Below are positions 45,019 to 53,150 of a DNA stretch of 64,000 nucleotides, one piece after another. The position numbers and the translations under genes were made by a program. The first letter of the stretch is position 1. Every line of letters starts with the position of its first letter. The notes under the pieces are model-generated. The model was not told where the DNA came from and did not search any database. It saw nothing but the letters and a program-made list of their open reading frames with translations. Location: positions 310,001 through 374,000 of the forward strand of contig NZ_CANMXL010000001.1 in NCBI RefSeq assembly GCF_947501905.1, written 5' to 3'. The DNA comes from an uncultured Winogradskyella sp. (GTDB lineage Bacteria > Bacteroidota > Bacteroidia > Flavobacteriales > Flavobacteriaceae).

Positions 45019-45654
45019 TTAGCTTTTAAAATTCCAATTAATAAATGGTAGTGAACGTTTTTCATTTTTATTCCACAACCCTATCTGAATGCCTTTTAAA
45101 TTATTACACTTATTAAATAACCCTATTTGAATACCTTTTACTTGAGTATCAAAATTACCTAACAATGCAACACTCAATCCATTGACTTTAAAATGCTTAT
45201 TCACTAAAGGTGTAATTGAAACACCATTAATTTGTGTATCAAAACCTCCTGTTAAATTTAACTCTAGACCATTAATGATAGCTGGATCAAGAAAAGCAAT
45301 ACCAAACCTAATACCATTAATTTTATCAAACTTATAGGAATCAAGTTTAGACAAGTCATCTAAAGGTGGATTATGCAAAAAAGGAGGTATTGAATGGATT
45401 GCAGTTAAAAATGGAAAAAAAATACTCAAAGGATTTAAACCCAACTCCAATCCATTGACTTTATATGTTTTATCTTCCGAATACCAATATTTAAGACTTA
45501 AGCCATTTATTTTTTTAGCTCTTGATGGAGAAAAACTAAATACACTTCTTACCTCAATCGAATCTTTAATTTTAATTTTTTGCTCTAAATTGATTTGAGA
45601 AAGACACGTCAATGGAATTAAAATGAACCCAGTTATTAAAAAAAACTTCTTCAT
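45019..45654 (-). CDS. exported protein with 15-residue NG/KG repeats (solenoid-like)
   Basis: 211 residues with a signal peptide (about 1-20, ending LSQ). At least eight units of pattern [IV][NK]G[LIV]x[LIF]x[LIF]: Gly at residues 51, 68, 114, 129, 144, 159, 174 and 188; from 114 the period is 15, 15, 15, 15, 14. Ends with KGIQIGLWNKNEKRSLPFINW. Such periodicity suggests a stacked beta-solenoid or repeat surface, perhaps like the LA_2272-type surface repeats of other bacteria (recalled, not checked). Lies 120 bases from a divergent HTH regulator gene. Confidence 0.7.
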   Translation of the reverse strand: MKKFFLITGFILIPLTCLSQINLEQKIKIKDSIEVRSVFSFSPSRAKKINGLSLKYWYSEDKTYKVNGLELGLNPLSIFFPFLTAIHSIPPFLHNPPLDDLSKLDSYKFDKINGIRFGIAFLDPAIINGLELNLTGGFDTQINGVSITPLVNKHFKVNGLSVALLGNFDTQVKGIQIGLFNKCNNLKGIQIGLWNKNEKRSLPFINWNFKS

Positions 45655-45685
45655 AATTTATAATGATTTTAAAATTTAAATCAAA

Positions 45686-45699
45686 ATTATTGCAATAAT
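45686..45699. promoter_or_regulatory. candidate operator 1, perfect palindrome ATTATTGCAATAAT
   Basis: 14-base perfect palindrome in the divergent region between the repeat protein and HTH genes. Its right side reads TTGCAATAATCACA, 12 of 14 bases the same as operator 2, starting 52 bases upstream of it. Confidence 0.4.
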
Positions 45700-45740
45700 C
45701 ACATTCAAAACTTGATTAAGCACGATTATAAAAATTAATT

Positions 45741-45757
45741 TTTGTGATAATCACAAA
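45741..45757. promoter_or_regulatory. candidate operator 2, TTTGTGATAATCACAAA
   Basis: 17-base perfect palindrome (8-base arms, central A) 18-34 bases before the HTH gene start. Position fits autoregulation. Confidence 0.45.
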
Positions 45758-45774
45758 TATTTATATTTTTAAGC

Positions 45775-46737
45775 ATGTATCAAACCCAATTACTAAAGCA
45801 TTTAAAAAACGAGTTATCTACAAATGCATCTCTAATAGAAGCTGTAGCAACAGCACTAGATATAAGCTATGATGCCGCACATAGACGTGTTAGCCTAAAA
45901 AGTAAACTCTCTATAGATGAAAGCGTATTATTAGCAAATTATTACAACCTATCGTTAGACAAACTATTTGAAACCTCTGACCTAAATGTAGTAGCTGTTG
46001 AAAAAACAAAGCATATCGAAAGTGAGCAAGAATTACAGCAGTACTTTAAAGAATCTTATGAGTCTTTACTTCCACTACTCACTCAAAAAGACAGTAGTAT
46101 TTTATATTCAGCTAAAGACATTCCACTGTTTTATAATTTATCCGGAGACACGCTAAGCCGCTTTAAATATTACGTTTGGCTAAAGTTATTGGACCCATCT
46201 TTTGCGAACAAAAGTTTTGAAAATTTTGCTCCAAAACCTGCATTAATTGAAACTGGAAAGCAATTAGGAAGCTTGTATAGTGACTTAAACACTTCAGAAA
46301 TTTGGGACATTACAACTGTAAATAGTACACTAAAACAAATTCATTTTTATACAAAAGCTGGTCAAGCAAGCTCCAAAACAGCATTAAAAATGTGCCTAGA
46401 ATTAAGACAACTTATAAACCATATAGAGTTAAAATTAACTAGCTCAAATTTTAAACTATACTATAACGAATTACATTTAATGAATAACAATGTATTGGTT
46501 AGTGCACCAAATCTGCAATCGTTGTATGTACCTTTCACATTGCTCTCCTATTATAAAACAAATAACAAGTATACTTGCACTGAGGCAGAGATATTCTTAA
46601 ATAAGCAGCTACAAAACTCCAAATTATTAAATGCTGCTGGCGAGAAGGAACGGAATACTTTTTTCAATAAAATTTATTCAAAAATTGATGCTCTATATCT
46701 GCTTATAGAAGCAACCGAAGTATTAGATTTTGAATAA
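45775..46737 (+). CDS. HTH-type regulator-like protein with large C-terminal region
   Basis: 320 residues. The N-terminal about 65 residues look like a Cro/BetR-type helix-turn-helix: QLLKHLKNELSTNASLIEAVATALDISYDAAHRRVSLKSKLSIDESVLLANYYNLSLDKLFE. The rest is helical, without a recognised domain, and could bind a ligand or partner (KHIESEQELQQYFKESYESLLPLL, MNNNVLVSAPNLQSLYVPFTLLSYYK). Divergent from the repeat-protein/lipoprotein pair with two palindromes between, so it probably controls itself and perhaps that pair. Confidence 0.6.
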   Translation: MYQTQLLKHLKNELSTNASLIEAVATALDISYDAAHRRVSLKSKLSIDESVLLANYYNLSLDKLFETSDLNVVAVEKTKHIESEQELQQYFKESYESLLPLLTQKDSSILYSAKDIPLFYNLSGDTLSRFKYYVWLKLLDPSFANKSFENFAPKPALIETGKQLGSLYSDLNTSEIWDITTVNSTLKQIHFYTKAGQASSKTALKMCLELRQLINHIELKLTSSNFKLYYNELHLMNNNVLVSAPNLQSLYVPFTLLSYYKTNNKYTCTEAEIFLNKQLQNSKLLNAAGEKERNTFFNKIYSKIDALYLLIEATEVLDFE

Positions 46738-46795
46738 ACCGATAACAAATACGCAACCTTTTTTAACTTTAAAAGACTATAAGTAAATAGTCATC

Positions 46796-47746
46796 ATGAA
46801 AAATCACTTTATAGTTTATTTATTACTAGTAATAACATCATGTTCTAATGAAAGTATTGACACAAATGAAGAAGTTAACAATCAAGAACTAACTAATTAT
46901 ATTTTCAAAACCTATAATGTAGGTAACGACCCTAACACTATTATACTAGAAAGGAATTTTACAATTGAAAATGATAAAATCATAAGCTCAATAAATACAA
47001 GCACTCAATCAAATAATATTGTGACTACGGAGTATACTTATGAGAATAATCGCATTTCAGAAGTCTCTCGTTACATAGATGGCAGCCTAATTTCAATAAA
47101 AAACTTTACTTATAATAATGAAGGAAATCTGTCAGAATATTTAAATGAGAATATTGATAGTAATCAAGATAGTTTTTATAATAAGATTAGCTTTATACAC
47201 ACGGCAGACACCATATATGGAATATCTAATGGCAGTGAAGATGGAATAAACTTTGACATTAACTTTGTAGAAGCTAAAATAGTTTTAGATACAAATAAAA
47301 ACAAAACATATCAAGAGATTTATGATGTCAATAATGATGAAACATCATATACTGAATATACTTATGATAGCAACAATAATATATTAACGTCCAACAAATT
47401 TGAAGAGATAAACGGCACCTTTTTTTCTGTATTATCCTTCTCATACACTTATGAAAACACCATAAATACCCTAGCCAGAATATATGAAGAAACTTATGGA
47501 AGAGAACTATTAATGTTATTAAACCAACACAGAGAACTTAATACTTCGGCCTTAAATTATTATGACACAAAATATATCACCACAAACTGTTTTCAATCTG
47601 TAACGTCAAGTTTTTTTGGAAATAATCTTTCTGCTGAATTTACAAGTACGGCAAACGAAGATAATTATAGTACCTATAGTGATTATAAAACCCTAGATAG
47701 TGGGTCTACTATTTCAAGATTTAGTTATGATTTTATTTTTGAATAA
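46796..47746 (+). CDS. lipoprotein with YD/RHS-like repeats
   Basis: 316 residues. Signal peptide with lipobox VITSC and a following acidic stretch (SNESIDTNEE) that favours surface exposure. Several YTY-x-N-N type units (TEYTYENNRISEVSRY, NFTYNNEGNLSEYL, YTEYTYDSNNNILTSN, SFSYTYENTINTL) resemble the degenerate YD repeats of Bacteroidota lipoproteins. No catalytic motif. It lies 31 bases before the ECF sigma gene and could be in its operon or regulon. Confidence 0.7.
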   Translation: MKNHFIVYLLLVITSCSNESIDTNEEVNNQELTNYIFKTYNVGNDPNTIILERNFTIENDKIISSINTSTQSNNIVTTEYTYENNRISEVSRYIDGSLISIKNFTYNNEGNLSEYLNENIDSNQDSFYNKISFIHTADTIYGISNGSEDGINFDINFVEAKIVLDTNKNKTYQEIYDVNNDETSYTEYTYDSNNNILTSNKFEEINGTFFSVLSFSYTYENTINTLARIYEETYGRELLMLLNQHRELNTSALNYYDTKYITTNCFQSVTSSFFGNNLSAEFTSTANEDNYSTYSDYKTLDSGSTISRFSYDFIFE

Positions 47747-47777
47747 AAACTCAATTAATTATCCTTAGTTTATTGTA

Positions 47778-48311
47778 TTGAATTTAGATAACCTAATAAA
47801 ACGTTGTAAAAAACAAAAGCTAGACGCTCAGAGTCAACTATACAAGCTGTATAAAGATGACTTATTTATTCTATGCCTTAAATATTGCCGTAATAAAGAA
47901 GAGGCACAAGATAATTTACAAGATGCATTTCTTGAAATCTTTCAGAAAATAAAATACTATAAAGGCATTGGTTCTTTTGAAGGTTGGATGAAGAGAATTA
48001 CTATTAACAAGGCTATAGATAAATACAAAAGTAAACACGAAATTAACTTTGAAATTAATGACAACATTCTAAAAGACACTGAATTTACAATCGAGAATAT
48101 TGAGGCAATTCCTCTTGAGGACATACTCTTTCAAGTACAAAATTTACCATCTCAATATAGATTAGTATTTACCATGTATGAGTTAGATGATTACAGTCAT
48201 AAAGAAATTGCTGAGTTGCTTAACATAAGTGAAAGCACATCAAAATCTAATCTACATAGGGCCAAAAAACTTTTACAAACCAAAATACAACGACCTATAA
48301 AGGCGTCTTAA
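47778..48311 (+). CDS. ECF-type RNA polymerase sigma factor
   Basis: 177 residues from a TTG start; no ATG is available before the conserved NLIKRCKKQKLDAQSQLYKLYKDDLF. Region 2: LKYCRNKEEAQDNLQDAFLEIFQKI with SFEGWMKRITINKAIDKYK for -10 recognition. Region 4: LPSQYRLVFTMYELDDYSHKEIAELLNISESTSKSNLHRAKKLL. Drives an accessory regulon. The next gene, 12 bases downstream, encodes its presumed membrane-spanning anti-sigma factor. Confidence 0.92.
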   Translation: MNLDNLIKRCKKQKLDAQSQLYKLYKDDLFILCLKYCRNKEEAQDNLQDAFLEIFQKIKYYKGIGSFEGWMKRITINKAIDKYKSKHEINFEINDNILKDTEFTIENIEAIPLEDILFQVQNLPSQYRLVFTMYELDDYSHKEIAELLNISESTSKSNLHRAKKLLQTKIQRPIKAS

Positions 48312-48323
48312 ATATGCTGAAAC

Positions 48324-49436
48324 ATGAATTCAAAAAATAACATCGGCACTCAAATAAAATCAAGGCTAAAGCACTTAAGTGCATCACCTGATGACTCTGT
48401 TTGGGAAAATATTGAGAAAGAACTAAAGAAAAAGCGACGTAAACGTATTCTATTTTTCTGGTGGTTATCTTCAGGTTCTTTATTAACAATTGCCTTAGTA
48501 ACAGCAATATTTTATGGCTATACAACATCTAAAAACCCTCTTCAAGAAAAAACTAATGAAATAAATAAATCTACTACAAAAAAAACTACTAACGAAAATG
48601 CAGATTATAATAAACCTAGTGAAAAAACCCTTACTTCAGGTATTTCTAAAGAGCCACAAAAACCTTCAGCATCTAAAAAAACCTATTTATTAGAATCTTT
48701 AAATAATAAAAACAACTCATCTAAAGGCACTAATAATCTTGTGAGTAAGAAGAACACTTTTAAAAATTTAGATGAAATAAACAATTCTAGTTCGTCAGTG
48801 GATAATACTTTAACTCTGCAAGACATTAAAACTGATGAGGAAGAAGAATTAAAACACACAGTCGCAGAAGTTAAGGTAAAGGAAGACATAAAAAAACCTG
48901 AAGAATTAAAAGAGAAACAAAAAGACAGTACAAAGAGTCAAGATTATTCTCGTTGGAGTTTTACACCACAAGGCTTATTATCTTATTACGGCACTTTCAA
49001 AAGTAATGCTTCAAATAATACTAACTATAATTATGGATTTTTAGCAAGCTATAAAATGAACTCACAATTTTATGCCAGAACAGGAATTCGATTATTAAAC
49101 CTGAGCCAAGATATTAATGGACTTACAAGAGAAGTCACCTATTATCAGTTCCCCTTAGAGATAAAATACACTCCTTTTCAATATAAAATTAATCCATATG
49201 CAATTGGTGGTTTTAGCTATTATAGTTTAAGAGATTCTAAAACAAATAGTAATACTCTAGACTTTCAAGCTACTGTAGGATTAAATGCTGGATTAGGTGC
49301 TGAAATAAAATTATGGAAAAAAACTTTTATCAATTTCGAAAGCATTTTTAACTATCAATTAATGCCATTTTCTAATAAAAATGATGTAAAACCATATATC
49401 CTCAATTTAAGTTTGGGTATAGAATATAGATTTTAA
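48324..49436 (+). CDS. putative dual membrane-spanning anti-sigma factor (inner-membrane helix plus outer-membrane barrel)
   Basis: 370 residues in four parts. 1-41: basic cytosolic segment with the anti-sigma-like SPDDSVWENIEKELKKKRRKR. 42-64: one membrane helix (ILFFWWLSSGSLLTIALVTAIF). 65-208: Lys/Ser/Thr/Glu-rich linker, probably crossing the periplasm. 209-370: beta-barrel domain (SFTPQGLLSYYGTF, GFLASYKMNSQFYARTGIRLL, YYQFPLEIKYTPFQYKINPYAIGGFSYYSL, ILNLSLGIEYRF) ending in an aromatic, as in outer-membrane proteins. I recall proteins of this plan described in Bacteroides as dual membrane-spanning anti-sigma (Dma) factors. Twelve bases after the sigma gene. Confidence 0.7.
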   Translation: MNSKNNIGTQIKSRLKHLSASPDDSVWENIEKELKKKRRKRILFFWWLSSGSLLTIALVTAIFYGYTTSKNPLQEKTNEINKSTTKKTTNENADYNKPSEKTLTSGISKEPQKPSASKKTYLLESLNNKNNSSKGTNNLVSKKNTFKNLDEINNSSSSVDNTLTLQDIKTDEEEELKHTVAEVKVKEDIKKPEELKEKQKDSTKSQDYSRWSFTPQGLLSYYGTFKSNASNNTNYNYGFLASYKMNSQFYARTGIRLLNLSQDINGLTREVTYYQFPLEIKYTPFQYKINPYAIGGFSYYSLRDSKTNSNTLDFQATVGLNAGLGAEIKLWKKTFINFESIFNYQLMPFSNKNDVKPYILNLSLGIEYRF

Positions 49437-49483
49437 AAAGCAACCTTTTTCAAAATTTTACATCTAATTATAAATCAATCACC

Positions 49484-49894
49484 ATGAAAAAAATTAATCT
49501 TCTTTTTTTAGCACTCTTTTCACTTATACTTTCTTGTACAAAAGATTCGATAGACGAAAATTTCAAAAATGCTTTTGATTGTGAGTTCGACTCCAATCCT
49601 AACTTTATTGGAATCTGCTTAAATGGATCAACTTTAGCATTAAAAAATGAAGTGTTAACCTATGCAAGTAAGTCTACTTCGAACTTTTCTGAAATTTCAT
49701 GGGAAATAGAATCCGGTAATATGGAAATTCTAAATATTGATGCAAGTGTTGAGAACGGTGTTAACAAATCTATTGCAACTATTCAGTTTAACTCTGATTT
49801 TAATGGAGGTAGTATTAGAGTTTTTACGATTGACAGCAATAGTAATGCTTTTGCTGAAATTTCTAATTATGCCATAACACTAGAAACTCAGTGA
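49484..49894 (+). CDS. small lipoprotein, unknown
   Basis: 136 residues. Lipobox ILSCT, then KDSIDENFKNAFDCEFDSNPNFIGIC with two Cys that might form a disulfide, and a beta-rich Ig-like remainder (ISWEIESGNMEILNIDASVENGVNKSIATIQFN). Looks like a PKD/Ig-type lipoprotein domain, not certain. 47 bases after the putative anti-sigma gene. Confidence 0.65.
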   Translation: MKKINLLFLALFSLILSCTKDSIDENFKNAFDCEFDSNPNFIGICLNGSTLALKNEVLTYASKSTSNFSEISWEIESGNMEILNIDASVENGVNKSIATIQFNSDFNGGSIRVFTIDSNSNAFAEISNYAITLETQ

Positions 49895-49951
49895 AACCAT
49901 TAATCATAAAAACTCGTTCATCTTCATATATTTTAATTCTACTAAGCATTT

Positions 49952-50938
49952 ATGAAAATTATGATACCAAATTTTTTATTTCAATTATTAAAATCAACCT
50001 ATTTTCTTAATACAAATACGTTAATGTTATTTGTATTAGTAATAACAACTAATTCCTGTAGTAAAGATATAGACGACAATCAACGAATTGATTTAAACAA
50101 TCAATTTAGAGAAATAATCAAAGATCAATATAAAGCTTCAAACGGAATTATTTATTATACAGGTTGCAATTCTTGTACGAGCGACGGAACATACAGTTTC
50201 GATTCAAATAATGTTTTATTAGATTTAGAAATATTAGACGATTTACCAGAGGAGCATGATCTTTCGAACTACTTACCTCCTATTGGAGACCAAGGGAGAC
50301 AAGGTTCATGTGTGTCATGGGCTAGTACTTATTACCTGAAATCAATACAAAAAAGAATTGAGGCTAGTCCTCCATATAATTTATCTACTATAATGAGTCC
50401 CTCATATACTTATAATCAAATTACTGAGGGCATTTGTGAAGGCACACCTATAAATAGCGCTCTAGAAATACTAAAAGACAAAGGCACTACACCTTTACAA
50501 ATATTCCCTTACTTTGATAACACATGCAGTATACAACCTACAGAGGAACAAGATGAAATGGCAATTGAAAATAAAATAGATAGTTACAAATATCTTTGTG
50601 GAGAAAACATGATTTTAGAAATGAAAACGCTTATCGTAGAGGAAACTCCAATATTAATTTCAGTATTCCTAACTTCTGAGTTTGCTAAAACTGATGTTTT
50701 GGGACTAACAGCTTACAGAGAACATAATATCGACTTTTCTATACCTGGCGGCTGTCATGCCATGTTAGTAGTGGGTTATTCTGAAGCATATAATGCTTTT
50801 AAAGTTGTTAACTCATGGGGTGAAGATTGGGGTGATAATGGATTTGTATGGATAGATTATGCAGCCTTTGATAATGTTTTAGATGAAGAAGCTAATTTTA
50901 AAGTAATCAGTACAGCCCTAATTGCAAATGATTTATAA
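49952..50938 (+). CDS. papain-like (C1 family) cysteine peptidase, lipoprotein
   Basis: 328 residues. Signal segment with lipobox TTNSC (Cys36); a start at the Met of codon 25 is an alternative. Peptidase domain about 100-328 with active-site Cys120 in GDQGRQGSCVSWA (oxyanion Gln in GDQG), His269 in GGCHAMLVVGY and Asn287 in VVNSWGEDWGDNGFVWI, the full C1A triad. A short Cys-rich segment (GCNSCTSDGT) precedes the domain where a propeptide would be. Expected at the outer membrane; could process secreted proteins. Last of the run that includes the sigma gene. Confidence 0.9.
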   Translation: MKIMIPNFLFQLLKSTYFLNTNTLMLFVLVITTNSCSKDIDDNQRIDLNNQFREIIKDQYKASNGIIYYTGCNSCTSDGTYSFDSNNVLLDLEILDDLPEEHDLSNYLPPIGDQGRQGSCVSWASTYYLKSIQKRIEASPPYNLSTIMSPSYTYNQITEGICEGTPINSALEILKDKGTTPLQIFPYFDNTCSIQPTEEQDEMAIENKIDSYKYLCGENMILEMKTLIVEETPILISVFLTSEFAKTDVLGLTAYREHNIDFSIPGGCHAMLVVGYSEAYNAFKVVNSWGEDWGDNGFVWIDYAAFDNVLDEEANFKVISTALIANDL

Positions 50939-51032
50939 AAAAAATCATCCCTTTTGTAACATTTTTTGTGTTTGCTACGTATAACTATAGCACAACATAA
51001 CGTTGTTGTAAAAATTGCACACATAAAATTAC

Positions 51033-51896
51033 ATGAGACAACTTAAAATCACCAAGCAGGTTACTAATAGAGAAACCGCTTCATTAGACAAATATTTACA
51101 AGAAATTGGCAAGGTAGACCTTATTACAGCAGACGAAGAAGTAGAATTGGCACAGCGCATTAAAGCTGGAGACCAAATTGCTTTAGAGAAGTTGACAAAG
51201 GCAAATTTACGTTTCGTTGTATCTGTGGCTAAACAATATCAAAATCAAGGTCTAACATTACCAGATTTAATTAACGAAGGTAACTTAGGTTTGATTAAAG
51301 CCGCACAACGTTTTGATGAAACTCGTGGTTTTAAATTTATATCATATGCAGTTTGGTGGATTAGACAATCAATCCTACAAGCATTAGCTGAACAATCTCG
51401 TATTGTACGTTTACCGCTCAATAAAATTGGTTCTATTAACAAAATCAATAAGACATTTGCCTTTTTAGAGCAAAGTCATGAGCGTCCTCCATCTGCTGAA
51501 GAAATTGCTAAAGAATTAGACATGACTATTAACGATGTTAAGGAGTCTATGAAAAATTCTGGTCGCCACGTATCTATGGATGCACCTCTTGTTGAAGGAG
51601 AAGATTCAAATCTATACGACGTATTACGTAGTGGAGAGTCTCCAAACCCAGATAGAGATTTGTTACACGAATCTTTACGTACAGAGATAGAGCGTGCACT
51701 TGAAACTCTAACACCACGTGAAGCAGATGTTATTCGTTTGTACTTTGGTTTAGGAAACCAACATCCAATGACTCTTGAAGAAATTGGTGAGACATTTGAC
51801 CTTACTCGTGAGCGTGTAAGACAGATAAAAGAGAAAGCAATTCGTAGGTTAAAACATACCTCGCGAAGTAAAATATTAAAGACTTATTTAGGATAG
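51033..51896 (+). CDS. rpoD: primary RNA polymerase sigma factor RpoD/SigA
   Basis: 287 residues, the short Bacteroidota form without region 1.1. Region 1.2 [27 protein letters not shown]; region 2 [43 protein letters not shown]; region 3 around [23 protein letters not shown]; region 4.2 [28 protein letters not shown]. It recognises the TAnnTTTG promoters annotated here. Followed by two tandem hairpin terminators. Its own promoter is not clear; a TGTGTTTG at 50967-50974 is a weak candidate. Confidence 0.97.
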   Translation: MRQLKITKQVTNRETASLDKYLQEIGKVDLITADEEVELAQRIKAGDQIALEKLTKANLRFVVSVAKQYQNQGLTLPDLINEGNLGLIKAAQRFDETRGFKFISYAVWWIRQSILQALAEQSRIVRLPLNKIGSINKINKTFAFLEQSHERPPSAEEIAKELDMTINDVKESMKNSGRHVSMDAPLVEGEDSNLYDVLRSGESPNPDRDLLHESLRTEIERALETLTPREADVIRLYFGLGNQHPMTLEEIGETFDLTRERVRQIKEKAIRRLKHTSRSKILKTYLG

Positions 51897-51968
51897 TAAG
51901 CTAAGTGTTTTAATTTTCCATTATTTTTTGTTAGATTACAACACGATTTACGACTAAATTACGGTAAC

Positions 51969-51999
51969 AACAGTTACAAAACATAACTGTTCGTTTTTT
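51969..51999 (+). terminator. first terminator after rpoD
   Basis: AACAGTTA pairs perfectly with TAACTGTT around a 7-base loop, then CG and six T. Confidence 0.7.
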
Positions 52000-52010
52000 G
52001 ATTGATGAAA

Positions 52011-52045
52011 GAAACCTCGGCTGATTACTGGGGTTTCACTTTTTT
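52011..52045 (+). terminator. second terminator after rpoD
   Basis: GAAACCTC pairs with GGGGTTTC (one T-G pair) with an 11-base loop, followed by AC and six T. In tandem with the first, 12 bases apart; it ends 36 bases before the BLUF gene. Confidence 0.7.
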
Positions 52046-52080
52046 ATGTAAATTCAGCTTTACCAAACCCCCAATCAAAA

Positions 52081-52491
52081 ATGAAGGCTATTTGCTACAT
52101 TAGTAACTTTTCTAAAGATTTAGATAAAAAAAGTATTGACAACCTAGTGCATGATGTCAATAAAAAGAATAGGATTCATGATGTTACTGGTCTTTTAATT
52201 ATTAAAAACAAACACTTTTTTCAAATTTTAGAAGGAGAAGAAGAAAAGACTAATAATTTATATAAAAAAATTAAAACTGATTTAAGGCACACTGGAGTTA
52301 TCAAATTGTTAGATACAAAAATTGAAGGAAGACTTTTTAAAGACTATAATAGTGGAGAATTTGAAGTTTTTCAAAAATTCTCAGACATGAAAAAGTTATA
52401 TTTGTACTTCAATTGGATAAAAAATGCAGACTATTTACCTGCAGATGAAATAATTAAATTAACTACCAACTTTTTAAACAATAACAAATGA
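52081..52491 (+). CDS. BLUF-domain blue-light sensor (FAD)
   Basis: 136 residues, a stand-alone BLUF domain plus a short C-terminal helix. Flavin hydrogen-bond residues are visible: Tyr6 in CYIS, Asn30 in KKNRIHDVTGLL, Gln48 in FFQILEGEEE, plus IKTDLRHTGV. At the C-terminal strand the usual R-x-F-x-x-W-x-M is R-L-F-K-D-Y-N-S, so Tyr89 and Ser91 replace Trp and Met; these residues vary between BLUF proteins and affect signalling. No effector domain. ATGA overlap of 4 bases with rpe; partner unknown. Confidence 0.85.
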   Translation: MKAICYISNFSKDLDKKSIDNLVHDVNKKNRIHDVTGLLIIKNKHFFQILEGEEEKTNNLYKKIKTDLRHTGVIKLLDTKIEGRLFKDYNSGEFEVFQKFSDMKKLYLYFNWIKNADYLPADEIIKLTTNFLNNNK

Positions 52492-53150
52492 GTAAATGTC
52501 TAATAGCACCTTCAATGCTAGCTGCAGATTTCGGTAATCTTCAACGTGATACAGAAATGGTTAATAATAGTGATGCCGATTGGTTTCACATTGATGTTAT
52601 GGACGGACATTTTGTACCAAACATTTCTTATGGAATGCCAGTAATAGCTGCTATTAAAAAACATGCTACAAAACCATTAGATGTACACTTGATGATAGAA
52701 AAACCTGAGCGTTATATTGAAGAGTTTGCAAAAGTTGGTGTAGATATTATTACGGTACATCACGAAAGCACCGTACACCTTCACAGAACACTAAGGCAAA
52801 TAAAAGCTGCAGGTTGTAAAGCTGGAATTGTTTTAAACCTAACAACACCTGTTTCTGTTTTAGAAGACATTTTACCAGAATGTTATATGGTATTATTAAT
52901 GTCTATAAACCCTGGTTTTGGTGGGCAAAAATTTGAAGACATCACTTATAACCGTGTAAAGAAGCTTCGTAAAATGATTGACGAGCAAGGTTTGGATACA
53001 TTAATAGAGATTGATGGCGGTGTAACTGACCAAAACATAAAAAAACTAGCTGATGCTGGCGCCAATGTTTTTGTAGCTGGAAGTCACGTTTTTAAAAGTG
53101 ATAATCAGCCAGAAACTATCTCTAATTTAAAGCGTTTGGCTAATTCTTAA
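52488..53150 (+). CDS. rpe: ribulose-phosphate 3-epimerase
   Basis: 220 residues, TIM barrel. Interconverts ribulose-5-phosphate and xylulose-5-phosphate. LIAPSMLAADFGNL, DWFHIDVMDGHFVPNISYGMPV (metal His and Asp), LDVHLMIEKPERYI, ITVHHESTVH, VLLMSINPGFGGQKF and EIDGGVTDQNIKKLADAGANVFVAGS are all typical. Translationally coupled to the BLUF gene. Its 3' end overlaps the convergent wecB by 11 bases. Confidence 0.97.
   Translation: MSKCLIAPSMLAADFGNLQRDTEMVNNSDADWFHIDVMDGHFVPNISYGMPVIAAIKKHATKPLDVHLMIEKPERYIEEFAKVGVDIITVHHESTVHLHRTLRQIKAAGCKAGIVLNLTTPVSVLEDILPECYMVLLMSINPGFGGQKFEDITYNRVKKLRKMIDEQGLDTLIEIDGGVTDQNIKKLADAGANVFVAGSHVFKSDNQPETISNLKRLANS

Noticed and set aside
46775-46793. Inverted repeat GACTAT/ATAGTC before the YD-repeat lipoprotein gene as operator
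   Set aside because: Only 6-base arms in AT-rich DNA; could be chance.
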